Shown in pieces: positions 16,616 through 24,824 of a DNA stretch of 40,243 bases (position 1 is the stretch's first letter; each line of letters opens with the position of its first letter). The translations under genes were made by a program, and so were the position numbers. Source of the stretch: an uncultured Paraprevotella sp. (lineage in GTDB: Bacteria; Bacteroidota; Bacteroidia; Bacteroidales; Bacteroidaceae); the NCBI GenBank assembly GCA_900548345.1, contig URKA01000029.1:1-40243 (forward strand), given 5' to 3'. The notes under the pieces were generated by a model. The model made no database searches. It was not told the origin of the DNA and saw only the letters and a list, made by a program, of their open reading frames with translations.

Positions 16616-17089
16616 CTACTCGTGGTGGTATGGTTCGTGGTTGAGAATCGTCATGGCACGATAAATCTGCTCGGTGAAAATCAGCCGTATCATCTGATGG
16701 GAGAACGTCATGTGCGAGAGTGAAATCTTTTCGTGTGCCCTCTCGTACACGCGTGGCGAGAACCCGTAAGGCCCGCCGACCACAAAAACCAGTCGTTTGC
16801 AGCCGCCTGCGGCTTTCTTGTCAATCCATTCCGCAAATTCCGTAGAACGGAATTCCCGTCCTTTTTCATCGAGCAGCACAATGCGGTCGGTCGTTTGAAA
16901 GGTTTTGAGCAACAAGTCTGCTTCCCTTTCCTTCTGTTGGTCCTCCGACAGGCTTTTCGTATTCTTCAGTTCGGGGATGACTTCCATGTCGAACGGCAGA
17001 TAATGGCGGATGCGCCGGGTATACTCTTCGATTCCGGCGATAAAGTGCGGGTCGTTTGTCTTCCCGACGACGAGCAAGGTAATCTTCAT
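16616..17089 (-). CDS. rlmH: 23S rRNA (pseudouridine1915-N3)-methyltransferase
   Basis: Starting at the ATG at 17089 gives 157 residues, the normal length for RlmH; the longer frame to 17170 lacks homology. The SPOUT-fold signature is clear: MKITLLVVGKTNDPHF at the start, RIVLLDEKGREFRSTEFAEW in the middle, the AdoMet loop FVVGGPYGFSPRVYE, and the C-terminal SLSHMTFSHQMIRLIF, then EQIYRAMTILNHEPYHHE. It methylates pseudouridine 1915 in helix 69 of 23S rRNA, probably on assembled ribosomes. The gene is a single-copy housekeeping gene, transcribed divergently from nadC. Confidence 0.95.
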   Translation of the reverse strand: MKITLLVVGKTNDPHFIAGIEEYTRRIRHYLPFDMEVIPELKNTKSLSEDQQKEREADLLLKTFQTTDRIVLLDEKGREFRSTEFAEWIDKKAAGGCKRLVFVVGGPYGFSPRVYERAHEKISLSHMTFSHQMIRLIFTEQIYRAMTILNHEPYHHE

Positions 17090-17210
17090 AGCGGACATAT
17101 TAACGGGCAGGCAGGCCGGCGTGTCCGGTCTGTGCCCAATCGGGCGACAAAAGTAATAAGAAAAATCCATATAATAAAGTGGAAATCTTTCGCTTTTGAG
17201 CGGAAAACGT

Positions 17211-17218
17211 TATCTTTG
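17211..17218 (+). promoter_or_regulatory. -7 element for nadC
   Basis: TATCTTTG, a perfect -7 box, with TTTC 19 bases upstream as a weak -33. It lies 30 bases before the nadC ATG. Confidence 0.55.
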
Positions 17219-17248
17219 TTGTCAGTTTAATCGAATAACGAGAAAGAT

Positions 17249-18097
17249 ATGCTATCAGTAGATGAGTTGAACGACAGGTTGATTGACCTGGCTTTTGCCG
17301 AAGATATAGGCGACGGAGACCATACCACATTGTGCTGCATTCCGGCAGACGCAATGGGAAAGTCCAAACTGTTGATTAAGGAAGAAGGCATTCTGGCAGG
17401 GGTGGAGATTGCCAAGGAAGTGTTCCGGCGGTTCGACCCCGAAATGCAAGTGGAAGTGTTTATCCGCGACGGGGCGCACGTGAAACCCGGCGATGTGGCC
17501 ATGGTGGTGACCGGACGTGTGCAGAGCCTGTTGCAGACGGAACGTCTGATGCTGAATATTATGCAACGCATGAGCGGAATCGCCACGATGACGAACAGAT
17601 ATGTGGAACGGTTGAAAGGAACGAAAACCCGCGTGCTGGACACCCGCAAGACCACACCGGGCATGAGGATGCTGGAGAAGGAGGCCGTGAAAATCGGAGG
17701 CGGTGTGAACCATCGCATCGGCCTGTTCGACATGATTCTCCTGAAAGACAATCATGTGGATTTCTCCGGCGGAATAGCGAATGCCATCCACCGTTGCCAT
17801 GCTTACCTGAAAGAGAAAGGAAAGGACCTGAAGATTGAAATCGAGGTGCGTAACTTCGAGGAACTGCAACAGGTGCTCGACATCGGCGGAGTGGACCGCA
17901 TCATGCTCGACAACTTTACGCCTGAAAACACGCGCAAGGCGGTGGAGATGGTCGGCGGACGTTTCGAGATAGAGTCGAGCGGCGGCATCACGTTCGATAC
18001 GCTGCGCGACTATGCCGAATGCGGAGTGGATTATATTTCGGTCGGGGCACTGACACATTCCGTGAAAGGACTCGACATGAGTTTCAAGGCTTGTTAA
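17249..18097 (+). CDS. nadC: Nicotinate-nucleotide pyrophosphorylase (carboxylating)
   Basis: The 282-residue product is a standard-length quinolinate phosphoribosyltransferase. It converts quinolinate and PRPP to nicotinate mononucleotide, CO2 and pyrophosphate in de novo NAD synthesis. Family motifs seen are AEDIGDGDHTT at the start, LNIMQRMSGIATMT, the PRPP/quinolinate segment TRVLDTRKTTPGMRMLEK, GGGVNHRIGLFDMILLKDNH, EIEVRNFEEL, IMLDNFTPE and the C-terminal IESSGGITFDTL, DYISVGALTHSVKGLDMS. It stands alone between divergent rlmH and the M23 gene, with a promoter before it and a terminator after it. nadA and nadB are not in the window. Confidence 0.95.
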   Translation: MLSVDELNDRLIDLAFAEDIGDGDHTTLCCIPADAMGKSKLLIKEEGILAGVEIAKEVFRRFDPEMQVEVFIRDGAHVKPGDVAMVVTGRVQSLLQTERLMLNIMQRMSGIATMTNRYVERLKGTKTRVLDTRKTTPGMRMLEKEAVKIGGGVNHRIGLFDMILLKDNHVDFSGGIANAIHRCHAYLKEKGKDLKIEIEVRNFEELQQVLDIGGVDRIMLDNFTPENTRKAVEMVGGRFEIESSGGITFDTLRDYAECGVDYISVGALTHSVKGLDMSFKAC

Positions 18098-18121
18098 AGG
18101 GCAATGTCTTGAACGGATATA

Positions 18122-18191
18122 CCGACGATTTGCCGGAGCCGTGACCCGTATGGCGGGCGATAGACGGCTGCGGCAGTCGTCGTTTTGTTTT
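18122..18191 (+). terminator. Branched intrinsic terminator of nadC
   Basis: CGACGA with TCGTCG, TGCCG with CGGCA and GCCGT with ACGGC form a stacked stem with short bulges, followed by TTTTGTTTTT. It begins 25 bases after the nadC stop. Confidence 0.65.
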
Positions 18192-18221
18192 TATACTCAC
18201 CACCTGTAACAGTAAAGTATA

Positions 18222-19913
18222 TTGAGGCAATTAGGAAAGTGCATAGCGGCATGCGTCGGGTTGCTTTGCGTGCAGCCCGCACAGACACAGGACATCAAGT
18301 TCCATTCTCCGGTGGAAATACCCTTTCTGCTGGCTGGGAATTTCGGCGAACCGCGCCCCAACCATTTCCATTGCGGGATTGACGTGAAGACACAGGGCGT
18401 GGAGAACAAGAAGATACTGGCTGTCTGCGACGGCTATGTGGCACGGATGACATCGGGACTGTACGGTTTCGGCAACGCCCTGTATGTGGTTCATCCCAAC
18501 GGTTATATGTCGGTGTACTGCCATCTGAACGATTTTGTGCCCGAATTGCAGAAGATTCTCCGTGAACGTCAGTATGCCGAGGAATCAGAGCGTGTGGATG
18601 TGAAACTGCCTCCGGGCGTTTTTCCCGTCAGGGCCGGACAGTGGATTGCATACAGCGGCAACACGGGGGCTTCGTCCGCCCCGCACCTTCATCTGGAACT
18701 GCGTCGCGTGACCGACAGTGCGCTGGTTGACCCGTTGCCGTTTTTCCTCCACCTGCTCAAGGATGACATGAAACCTTCGGCACATGGAGTCAAGGTTTAT
18801 CCGCGCTCCGGCGAGGGTGTGGTGAACGGTGCCGGCCGTCCGGTGGTGTTTCCGGTGTCGGATGGCGGCATAAAAGGTACGGTAAAGGCATGGGGAAAGA
18901 TAGGCACGGCGATATGGGCGGATGATTACATGAACGGAACGTACAACAAGTTCGGCGTACACCGCATCGTGTTGCGTGTGGACGGGCGCGAAGTGTTCCG
19001 GAGCGAGATGGACGAATATCTTCCCGACGACAATCCGATGGTGAACTCATGGGGCGATTATCCGCATTACCGCAAGACACGCAACTGGTATTTGAAGTCA
19101 TTCGTGGAACCCGGCAACCGGCTGAGACTGCTCCGTGCGGACGAGCATGCCGGATGGGTGGATATACGCGAGGAGCGCGATTATGCTTTCGAGTATGTGC
19201 TGGAGGATTTGTGCGGCAATGTCCGCACCTGCCGTTTCAAGGTGAGGGGAGAACGCAACGAGAAGGGGCTGGCCGTTTCGGCAGAACGGGAAGCCGCAAG
19301 GCGTGCGTCGGGAATCTGGCTGAGGCAGGACCGTTCCCATGTGGTTCAGCGGCCCGGCATGGAGCTGCGCATTCCGAAAGGTGCGTTGGCGACGGACGAG
19401 GTGCTGGACGTGCAGGTCAAGGTGCGGGATGACGCCGTGTCGGGACTTTTCGTGTTTCATGATGAGTACACGCCGTTGCTGCGCAAGGCCACGTTGCAGC
19501 TCAAACCCCGTGTGCCGCTGGAGAATCCGCGGAAATGTTACATCGAGTCCACGCGCGGATATGTGGGTGGAGCATATGAAGACGGATGGTATTCCGCGCA
19601 AATCCGTGACCTGGGCGAGACCTATGCGCTGGCGGTAGATACCGTCGCACCGGTGTGCCGCCTGCAGACGGCACTGAACGGAAAGCGTGCCGGCACGATT
19701 CGCTATGCCGTGAGTGACAAAGGCTCAGGTGTGCAGTGCTTCAAGGCCTACGTCGACGGCACGTTCGTACTTTTCACATCAAGCCGCGGCGTGTGGACAT
19801 GCCGGCTGAAAGACACGCCGCTCAAGCCGGAGAACAAAAGACGCAAACTGACGGTAAAGGTTGCTGACCGTTGCGGGAACGAGACGATAGATGAACAGGA
19901 ATTCATATATTAA
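18222..19913 (+). CDS. M23 (LytM-type) metallopeptidase, secreted
   Basis: The 563-residue frame starts at a TTG; the upstream codons reach a TAA at 18213 without an ATG, so the TTG is the only reasonable start. A signal peptide follows (GKCIAACVGLLCVQPAQTQ). The peptidase domain has both zinc-site motifs, NHFHCGIDVK (H-x3-D) and SSAPHLHLEL (HxH), so it should be active. M23 enzymes cut peptide bridges in peptidoglycan. The remaining 380 residues are beta-rich domains (GDYPHYRKTRNWYLKS, KVADRCGNETIDEQEF at the end) of the kind seen in envelope-associated relatives. The next gene starts 16 bases downstream, suggesting cotranscription. Confidence 0.85.
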   Translation: MRQLGKCIAACVGLLCVQPAQTQDIKFHSPVEIPFLLAGNFGEPRPNHFHCGIDVKTQGVENKKILAVCDGYVARMTSGLYGFGNALYVVHPNGYMSVYCHLNDFVPELQKILRERQYAEESERVDVKLPPGVFPVRAGQWIAYSGNTGASSAPHLHLELRRVTDSALVDPLPFFLHLLKDDMKPSAHGVKVYPRSGEGVVNGAGRPVVFPVSDGGIKGTVKAWGKIGTAIWADDYMNGTYNKFGVHRIVLRVDGREVFRSEMDEYLPDDNPMVNSWGDYPHYRKTRNWYLKSFVEPGNRLRLLRADEHAGWVDIREERDYAFEYVLEDLCGNVRTCRFKVRGERNEKGLAVSAEREAARRASGIWLRQDRSHVVQRPGMELRIPKGALATDEVLDVQVKVRDDAVSGLFVFHDEYTPLLRKATLQLKPRVPLENPRKCYIESTRGYVGGAYEDGWYSAQIRDLGETYALAVDTVAPVCRLQTALNGKRAGTIRYAVSDKGSGVQCFKAYVDGTFVLFTSSRGVWTCRLKDTPLKPENKRRKLTVKVADRCGNETIDEQEFIY

Positions 19914-19929
19914 ACAGAATAAACAAACC

Positions 19930-21579
19930 ATGAGAATGAAATTGATGATGACGGTCGTGATGCTGGCAGGCGCGGCATACGGGTATGCATGTACGAATCT
20001 GATTGTAGGGAAGAAGGCATCGGCCGACGGTTCGGTGTTCGTTTCTTACAGTGCCGACGATTTCGGCAGCTTCGGTTACCTGCGCCATTACCCGGCAGGC
20101 AAGCATGCCAAGGGCAGCACACGTTCCGTTTACGATTGGGAAACCAATGCTTATCTCGGAGAGATAGAAGAAGCCGAAGAGACCTACAATGTCATCGGCA
20201 ACATGAACGAGTATCAGCTGACCATTACGGAGACCACCTTCGGCGGCCGCAGCGAACTGGTGAATCCCGAAGGCAAGTTGGATTACGGCAGTCTGATTTA
20301 CATCACCCTGCAACGTGCAAAGACGGCACGGGAAGCCATCGGCGTATTGACGGGACTGATAGACCGCTACGGCTACAAGAGCGAAGGCGAGAGTTTCACG
20401 TTTGCCGACAAGGAAGAAGCCTGGGTGATGGACCTGATAGGGAAGGGGCCCGGCCGGAAGGGGGCCGTATGGGTAGCCATGCGTGTGCCCGACGACTGCA
20501 TCTGCGCGCATGCCAACCATAGCCGTATCCGCCGTTTCCCGTTAAAGGACAAGGCAAACTGCCTGTATGCGAAGGATGTCATCAGTTTTGCCCGCGAAAA
20601 AGGATACTTTACGGGAAAGAAAGACAGCGAATTTTCCTTCAGCGACGCATACGCCCCGGCCGATTTCGGTGCCCTGCGTTTCTGCGAGGCGCGCGTATGG
20701 AGCTTCTTCAACAAGTATTCCGACGGGATGGACCGTTATCTTCCCTATGCGTCGGGTGAGCGTCCTGATGCCGAGCCGATGCCTTTGTTTGTCAAACCCA
20801 AACGCCTTCTTTCCGCACAGGATGTAAAGGACATGATGCGCGACCATTACGAAGGAACACCTTTCGCACTGGACGATGACCCCGGCATGGGGCCTTACGA
20901 GGCACCCTACCGCCCGACTCCGCTGACATGGAAGGTGGATGGCAAGACCTACTTCAACGAACGTCCCATCTCCACCCAGCAGTCGGCCTTCACCATGGTG
21001 GCCCAGATGCGTGGCTGGCTGCCCGACTATGCGGGCGGAATCCTCTGGTTCGGTTGCGACGACGCCAGCATGATGGCGTTTACTCCGGTGTATTGTTGCA
21101 CGGACATGGTGCCGGAGTGCTACAGCGACAAGGTGGCCGATGCCCTGAATTTCTCTTTCAAGAGCGCTTTCTGGGTATGCAACTGGGTCAGTACGATGGT
21201 GTATCCGCGTTATAACCGGCTTTTCGATGATGTGCGGGCGGTCCGCGACCGTCTGGAAGCCGACTATGCCGGTTTGCAGGAGCGCACGGAACAGGAGGCC
21301 CTGAAGATAGCCGGAGCAGACGGGAAGAACGAGGCGGCAGCCCGTAGGTTCCTTACCGAATACAGCAACCGTACGGCATCCGGCATGCTCTATAAATGGA
21401 TGGAGCTGGGCAAATACCTGATGGTGAAATACAACGACGGCATCGTGCGCCCGGAGAAAGACGGGCAGTTCGAGCGCACTCCCGGTGGATTGGGTGCTCC
21501 GGTGAGTCGTCCGGGGTATCCCGAACGTTACCGCCGTGAAATCGTGAAAGCTACCGGAACGAAATATGAGGTGAAATAA
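19930..21579 (+). CDS. C69-family dipeptidase, exported
   Basis: The ATG at 19930 gives 549 residues and a signal peptide ending GYA, directly followed by CTNLIVGKKASADGSVF. In peptidase family C69 this Cys becomes the N-terminal nucleophile after processing, so the signal cleavage site and catalytic residue coincide. Other conserved parts are SADDFGSFGYL, ETTFGGRSEL, GSLIYITLQRAKTAREAI, FADKEEAWVMDLIGKGPG and ICAHANHSRI. The enzyme should release dipeptides in the periplasm, feeding the amino-acid uptake of this peptide-using phylum. It follows the M23 gene closely. The upstream frame to 19891 is not supported, because a start there would place the signal peptide too far inside. Confidence 0.87.
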   Translation: MRMKLMMTVVMLAGAAYGYACTNLIVGKKASADGSVFVSYSADDFGSFGYLRHYPAGKHAKGSTRSVYDWETNAYLGEIEEAEETYNVIGNMNEYQLTITETTFGGRSELVNPEGKLDYGSLIYITLQRAKTAREAIGVLTGLIDRYGYKSEGESFTFADKEEAWVMDLIGKGPGRKGAVWVAMRVPDDCICAHANHSRIRRFPLKDKANCLYAKDVISFAREKGYFTGKKDSEFSFSDAYAPADFGALRFCEARVWSFFNKYSDGMDRYLPYASGERPDAEPMPLFVKPKRLLSAQDVKDMMRDHYEGTPFALDDDPGMGPYEAPYRPTPLTWKVDGKTYFNERPISTQQSAFTMVAQMRGWLPDYAGGILWFGCDDASMMAFTPVYCCTDMVPECYSDKVADALNFSFKSAFWVCNWVSTMVYPRYNRLFDDVRAVRDRLEADYAGLQERTEQEALKIAGADGKNEAAARRFLTEYSNRTASGMLYKWMELGKYLMVKYNDGIVRPEKDGQFERTPGGLGAPVSRPGYPERYRREIVKATGTKYEVK

Positions 21580-21625
21580 ATCTTTTTTTACCGTCCGATT
21601 ATTAGGTAATATGTAGTGAAATGCC

Positions 21626-21633
21626 TATATTTG
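21626..21633 (+). promoter_or_regulatory. -7 element for phosphoglucomutase
   Basis: TATATTTG, a perfect -7 box, 49 bases before the ATG at 21683. The -33 region is weak. Confidence 0.5.
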
Positions 21634-21682
21634 CCTATCTCAAAACCAAGTGGAATACATTCATTAAACAATAAGAAAAACT

Positions 21683-23440
21683 ATGGACAACGAATTGATT
21701 AAGGCATGTGAGGCCAAGGCCCAGTCGTGGCTTTCCTCTTCTGTGTATGATGCAGAAACACAGGCCGAAGTGCGCGCAATGCTTGAAAACGAAGACAAGA
21801 CCCCGTTGGTCGAGGCATTCTATCAGAACCTTGAATTCGGAACGGGCGGTTTGCGCGGAATCATGGGCGTGGGAACCAACCGTATGAACATCTATACCGT
21901 GGGTGCCGCTACCCAGGGACTTTCCAATTATCTGAACAAGAACTTCAAGGACATGGAGCAGATTGCCGTGGTCGTAGGCCACGACTGCCGTAACAACAGC
22001 CGTCTGTTTGCCGAAGTGTCGGCCAATATTTTCACGGCAAACGGCATCAAGGTCTATCTGTTCGACGATATGCGTCCCACACCGGAAATGTCCTTCGCCA
22101 TCCGTCACCTCGGATGCCAGAGCGGTATCATCCTGACGGCTTCGCACAATCCGAAGGAGTATAACGGTTACAAGGCTTACTGGGACGACGGCGCGCAGGT
22201 GCTGGCACCGCACGACAAAGGCATCATCGACGAGGTGAACAAGGTCACTCCCGAAGACATCAAGGGGCTGGATACGGCTTTGAACACCGACAGCCCGCTG
22301 CTTGAAATCATCGGCGAGGAAATCGACGCCTTGTATCTCGACAAAATCAAGACCATTTCCATCGACCCCGAAGTGATTCAACGTCAGAAGGACATGAAGA
22401 TTGTGTACACACCGATTCACGGCACCGGCATGATGCTGATTCCGCGTTCGTTGAAACTGTGGGGCTTCGAGAATGTCAACACCGTGCCCGAACAGATGAT
22501 AAAGGACGGTAATTTCCCCACGGTGGTATCGCCCAACCCGGAGAACGCCGAGGCTCTTTCGATGGCTATCGCACTGGCCAAGAACATCGATGCCGACATT
22601 GTGATGGCGTCCGACCCCGATGCCGACCGTGTGGGCATGGCCTGCAAGAACAGCGAAGGCGAGTGGGTGTTGGTCAACGGAAACCAGACCTGCATGATAT
22701 TCCTCTATTATATCATCAAGAACCGCATCGCCACGGGCAAGATGAAAGGCAATGAGTTCATCGTGAAGACGATTGTGACCACCGAGCTGATTAAGGCGAT
22801 TGCCGACAAGAATCATGTGGAGATGTTCGACTGCTACACGGGATTCAAGTGGATTGCCCGTCTCATCCGTCTGAATGAAGGAAAGAAACAGTACATCGGC
22901 GGCGGTGAGGAGTCCTACGGCTTCCTGGCACAGGATTTCGTGCGCGACAAGGATGCCGTGTCGGCATGCTCGCTGTTGGCCGAGATTTGTGCATGGGCCA
23001 AGGACCAGGGAAAGACCTTGTTCGATGTGCTCATGGATATATATGTAGAATACGGCTTCTCGCTGAACCACACCATCAATGTGGTGAAACCGGGTAAGAC
23101 GGGTGCCGACGAAATCAAGCAGATGATGGTGGACTTCCGTGCCAACCCGCCCAAGGAACTGGCTGGCTCGGAAGTGGTGCTGGTGAAGGACTACCAGACG
23201 CTGAAGGCTACCGACAACAAGGGAGGTGTGACGGCTATCGACCAGCCCGAACCGTCCAACGTACTGCAGTGGTACACGGCCGACGGCACGAAAGTGAGCG
23301 TGCGTCCTTCCGGAACCGAACCCAAAATCAAGTTCTACGTGGAGGCTGTGGGAGAGATGAAATGCCCGAAATGTTATGCGGAAGCCGAAAAGAAAGCCAT
23401 GCAGACCGTGGAAGGCGTGAAGAAATCTTTGGGACTGTAA
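21683..23440 (+). CDS. Phospho-sugar mutase (alpha-phosphoglucomutase type)
   Basis: The 585-residue product is a four-domain alpha-D-phosphohexomutase. It shows FGTGGLRGIMGVGTNRMN near the N-terminus, the active-site serine loop TASHNPKEYNGYK, the Mg-binding DPDADRVGM, the sugar-specificity GGGEESYGF and the C-terminal phosphate-binding RPSGTEPKIKFY. The length and GGEESYG motif fit the large PgcA-like phosphoglucomutase/phosphomannomutase group that interconverts glucose-1-phosphate and glucose-6-phosphate. Which sugar is preferred cannot be read from the sequence. It has its own promoter and a terminator after it. The 607-codon frame on the opposite strand is a shadow of this gene. Confidence 0.92.
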   Translation: MDNELIKACEAKAQSWLSSSVYDAETQAEVRAMLENEDKTPLVEAFYQNLEFGTGGLRGIMGVGTNRMNIYTVGAATQGLSNYLNKNFKDMEQIAVVVGHDCRNNSRLFAEVSANIFTANGIKVYLFDDMRPTPEMSFAIRHLGCQSGIILTASHNPKEYNGYKAYWDDGAQVLAPHDKGIIDEVNKVTPEDIKGLDTALNTDSPLLEIIGEEIDALYLDKIKTISIDPEVIQRQKDMKIVYTPIHGTGMMLIPRSLKLWGFENVNTVPEQMIKDGNFPTVVSPNPENAEALSMAIALAKNIDADIVMASDPDADRVGMACKNSEGEWVLVNGNQTCMIFLYYIIKNRIATGKMKGNEFIVKTIVTTELIKAIADKNHVEMFDCYTGFKWIARLIRLNEGKKQYIGGGEESYGFLAQDFVRDKDAVSACSLLAEICAWAKDQGKTLFDVLMDIYVEYGFSLNHTINVVKPGKTGADEIKQMMVDFRANPPKELAGSEVVLVKDYQTLKATDNKGGVTAIDQPEPSNVLQWYTADGTKVSVRPSGTEPKIKFYVEAVGEMKCPKCYAEAEKKAMQTVEGVKKSLGL

Positions 23441-23472
23441 GCCCGAAAGGTGTGTCAATAAGAATGAAAATA

Positions 23473-23501
23473 GGGCCTCGTCTGTGCGGATGAGGCTCTT
23501 T
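23473..23501 (+). terminator. Intrinsic terminator after phosphoglucomutase
   Basis: GCCTCGTC at 23475-23482 pairs with GATGAGGC at 23489-23496, followed by TCTTTTG. It lies only 15 bases before the nudC start. Confidence 0.7.
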
Positions 23502-23515
23502 TGCTATATAAGTAT

Positions 23516-24331
23516 ATGGAAGAGACAAGAACAGGCGGGGCGACTTATTGGTTCGTGTTCTGCAAAGACGAGTTGCTGCTGCAAAAGAATGGCGACGGCA
23601 CCTGTACGGTTCCTTATGCGGAAGAACCGCCGGTAAGTCTGGCGGAGTGGCATACGGTGCACCGTATCACTCCCTTGGGCGGATATGCGTGCCGTGCCGT
23701 GCGTATCGACGCACCTGTGCCGGAAGACAACCGTTACCGCATGATGGGGCTGCGTGCGTCGTTCGACGTGTTGCCACGCGAGATGTACCTGTGTGCCGGC
23801 AAGGCCGAAGAGATTCTTTATTGGGATGCCACCACCAAGTTTTGCGGTGTGTGTGGCGCTCCCATGAAGTTGCATACGGACATCAGCAAGCGTTGCGTTA
23901 ATTGCGGCAAGGAAGTGTGGCCTCAGTTGGCTACGGCCGTCATCGTGCTGGTGCGCCGTGGCGACAGCATCCTGATGGTGCATGCCCACAACCTGAAAGG
24001 GAAGTACTACGGACTTGTGGCCGGTTTCGTGGAGACCGGTGAGACGCTCGAAGAATGCGTGCGCCGCGAACTGATGGAGGAAACGGGCATCAAGGTGGGG
24101 AACATCCGTTATTTCGGAAGTCAGCCCTGGCCGTATCCTTGCGGTCTGATGGTGGGCTTCTATGCCGACTATGCGGAAGGGGAGCTGCGTCTGCAGCGGA
24201 GCGAGATAGCCTGCGGCGGATGGTTCGGCCGCGACAGTCTGCCGGCCATTCCCGGCAAGATGTCGATGGCGCGCATGTTGATAGACGCATGGCTTGAAGG
24301 CAGGTTGGGAGAGACCGGCGTTTATCCGTAA
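23516..24331 (+). CDS. nudC: NAD(+) diphosphatase
   Basis: The ATG at 23516 gives 271 residues. The layout is that of NudC: an N-terminal domain, a zinc ribbon (CGVCGAP with CVNCGKE), the Nudix box GFVETGETLEEC then RELMEETG, and the family-defining SQPWPYP motif after it. NudC splits NADH/NAD to NMN(H) and AMP, and in other bacteria removes NAD caps from RNA. All four ribbon cysteines and the Nudix glutamates are present. A terminator closes the upstream gene 15 bases before this start, so any promoter has to overlap or lie within that terminator region, or nudC is expressed by read-through. Confidence 0.9.
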   Translation: MEETRTGGATYWFVFCKDELLLQKNGDGTCTVPYAEEPPVSLAEWHTVHRITPLGGYACRAVRIDAPVPEDNRYRMMGLRASFDVLPREMYLCAGKAEEILYWDATTKFCGVCGAPMKLHTDISKRCVNCGKEVWPQLATAVIVLVRRGDSILMVHAHNLKGKYYGLVAGFVETGETLEECVRRELMEETGIKVGNIRYFGSQPWPYPCGLMVGFYADYAEGELRLQRSEIACGGWFGRDSLPAIPGKMSMARMLIDAWLEGRLGETGVYP

Positions 24332-24352
24332 GCCGGATGGTTGTACGGATTT

Positions 24353-24569
24353 CAGAAAAAACATGCCAAAATTTCATGTTGTTGTAATATGCAGAAAAAC
24401 AGAGGATTGTAAGAGCTGAAATGTTCACGGCTCTGCGCCCAATCGGCGACCTGTGTCCATCCAATCGGTGACCTGTGTGCGATTGAATGGACACAGGTCG
24501 CCGATTGAACGCACACAGGTCCGTTTTCGGATGTGAATAAAAAGTCAAATCCCGGCATTTGTTTTTCTG
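24353..24569. repeat. Palindromic repeat element A (MITE-like)
   Basis: Outer arms CAGAAAAAACATGCC (24353-24367) and GGCATTTGTTTTTCTG (24554-24569) are near-complementary. Inside, a perfect 21-bp inverted repeat joins 24440-24460 and 24487-24507, with GACCTGTGTGCG (24470-24481) and its complement CGCACACAGGTC (24510-24521) interleaved. The block GGTGACCTGTGTGCGAT (24467-24483) recurs exactly at 34241-34257 in element B. It lies between nudC and the AAA/DUF4143 gene. No transposase is present. A dispersed non-autonomous element or repeated RNA hairpin fits best. Confidence 0.6.
24523..24550 (+). repeat. Direct repeat, left copy
   Basis: A 28-base segment starting GTTTTCGGATG and ending AAAAAGTCAAAT. 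It agrees at 26 of 28 positions with 26284-26311; only the dinucleotide after GGATG differs (TG here, CA there). The two copies bracket the AAA/DUF4143 ATPase. Confidence 0.65.
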
Positions 24570-24700
24570 TTCAATTAGAGCAAAATATTCCTTGATGTCA
24601 TTAAATATTGAGATTGCTGCAATTTCTTGTGGAATTAATTTTGAGATACATGAGATGTGGTCAACAATTTGAGATTTGTGTGGTTTTGAGAGCGCAACAT

Positions 24701-24731
24701 TTTGAGATTGGTGTAAATTACATTACCTTTG
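24701..24731 (+). promoter_or_regulatory. Consensus promoter for the AAA/DUF4143 gene
   Basis: TTTG at 24701-24704, a 19-base spacer, and TACCTTTG at 24724-24731. Transcription should start near 24737, just before an ATG at 24753. Confidence 0.7.
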
Positions 24732-24824
24732 TTCTCAATTAAAGACTTATATATGATATTCAGTTACTAAATATACGATGAACTTCTGCTGTGGAAGCGG
24801 ACGGATGACGGTAGGACAGCCGTA

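Noticed and set aside
21635..23458. 607-codon minus-strand open frame, longer than the sense gene
   Set aside because: The plus strand encodes a complete phosphoglucomutase with all active-site loops. The antisense frame is His/Val-rich and unrecognisable, a common shadow in GC-rich third positions.
24440..24521. CRISPR-like array
   Set aside because: The repeated units alternate in orientation, are adjacent with almost no spacer, and no cas genes are present. It is a palindromic repeat element.
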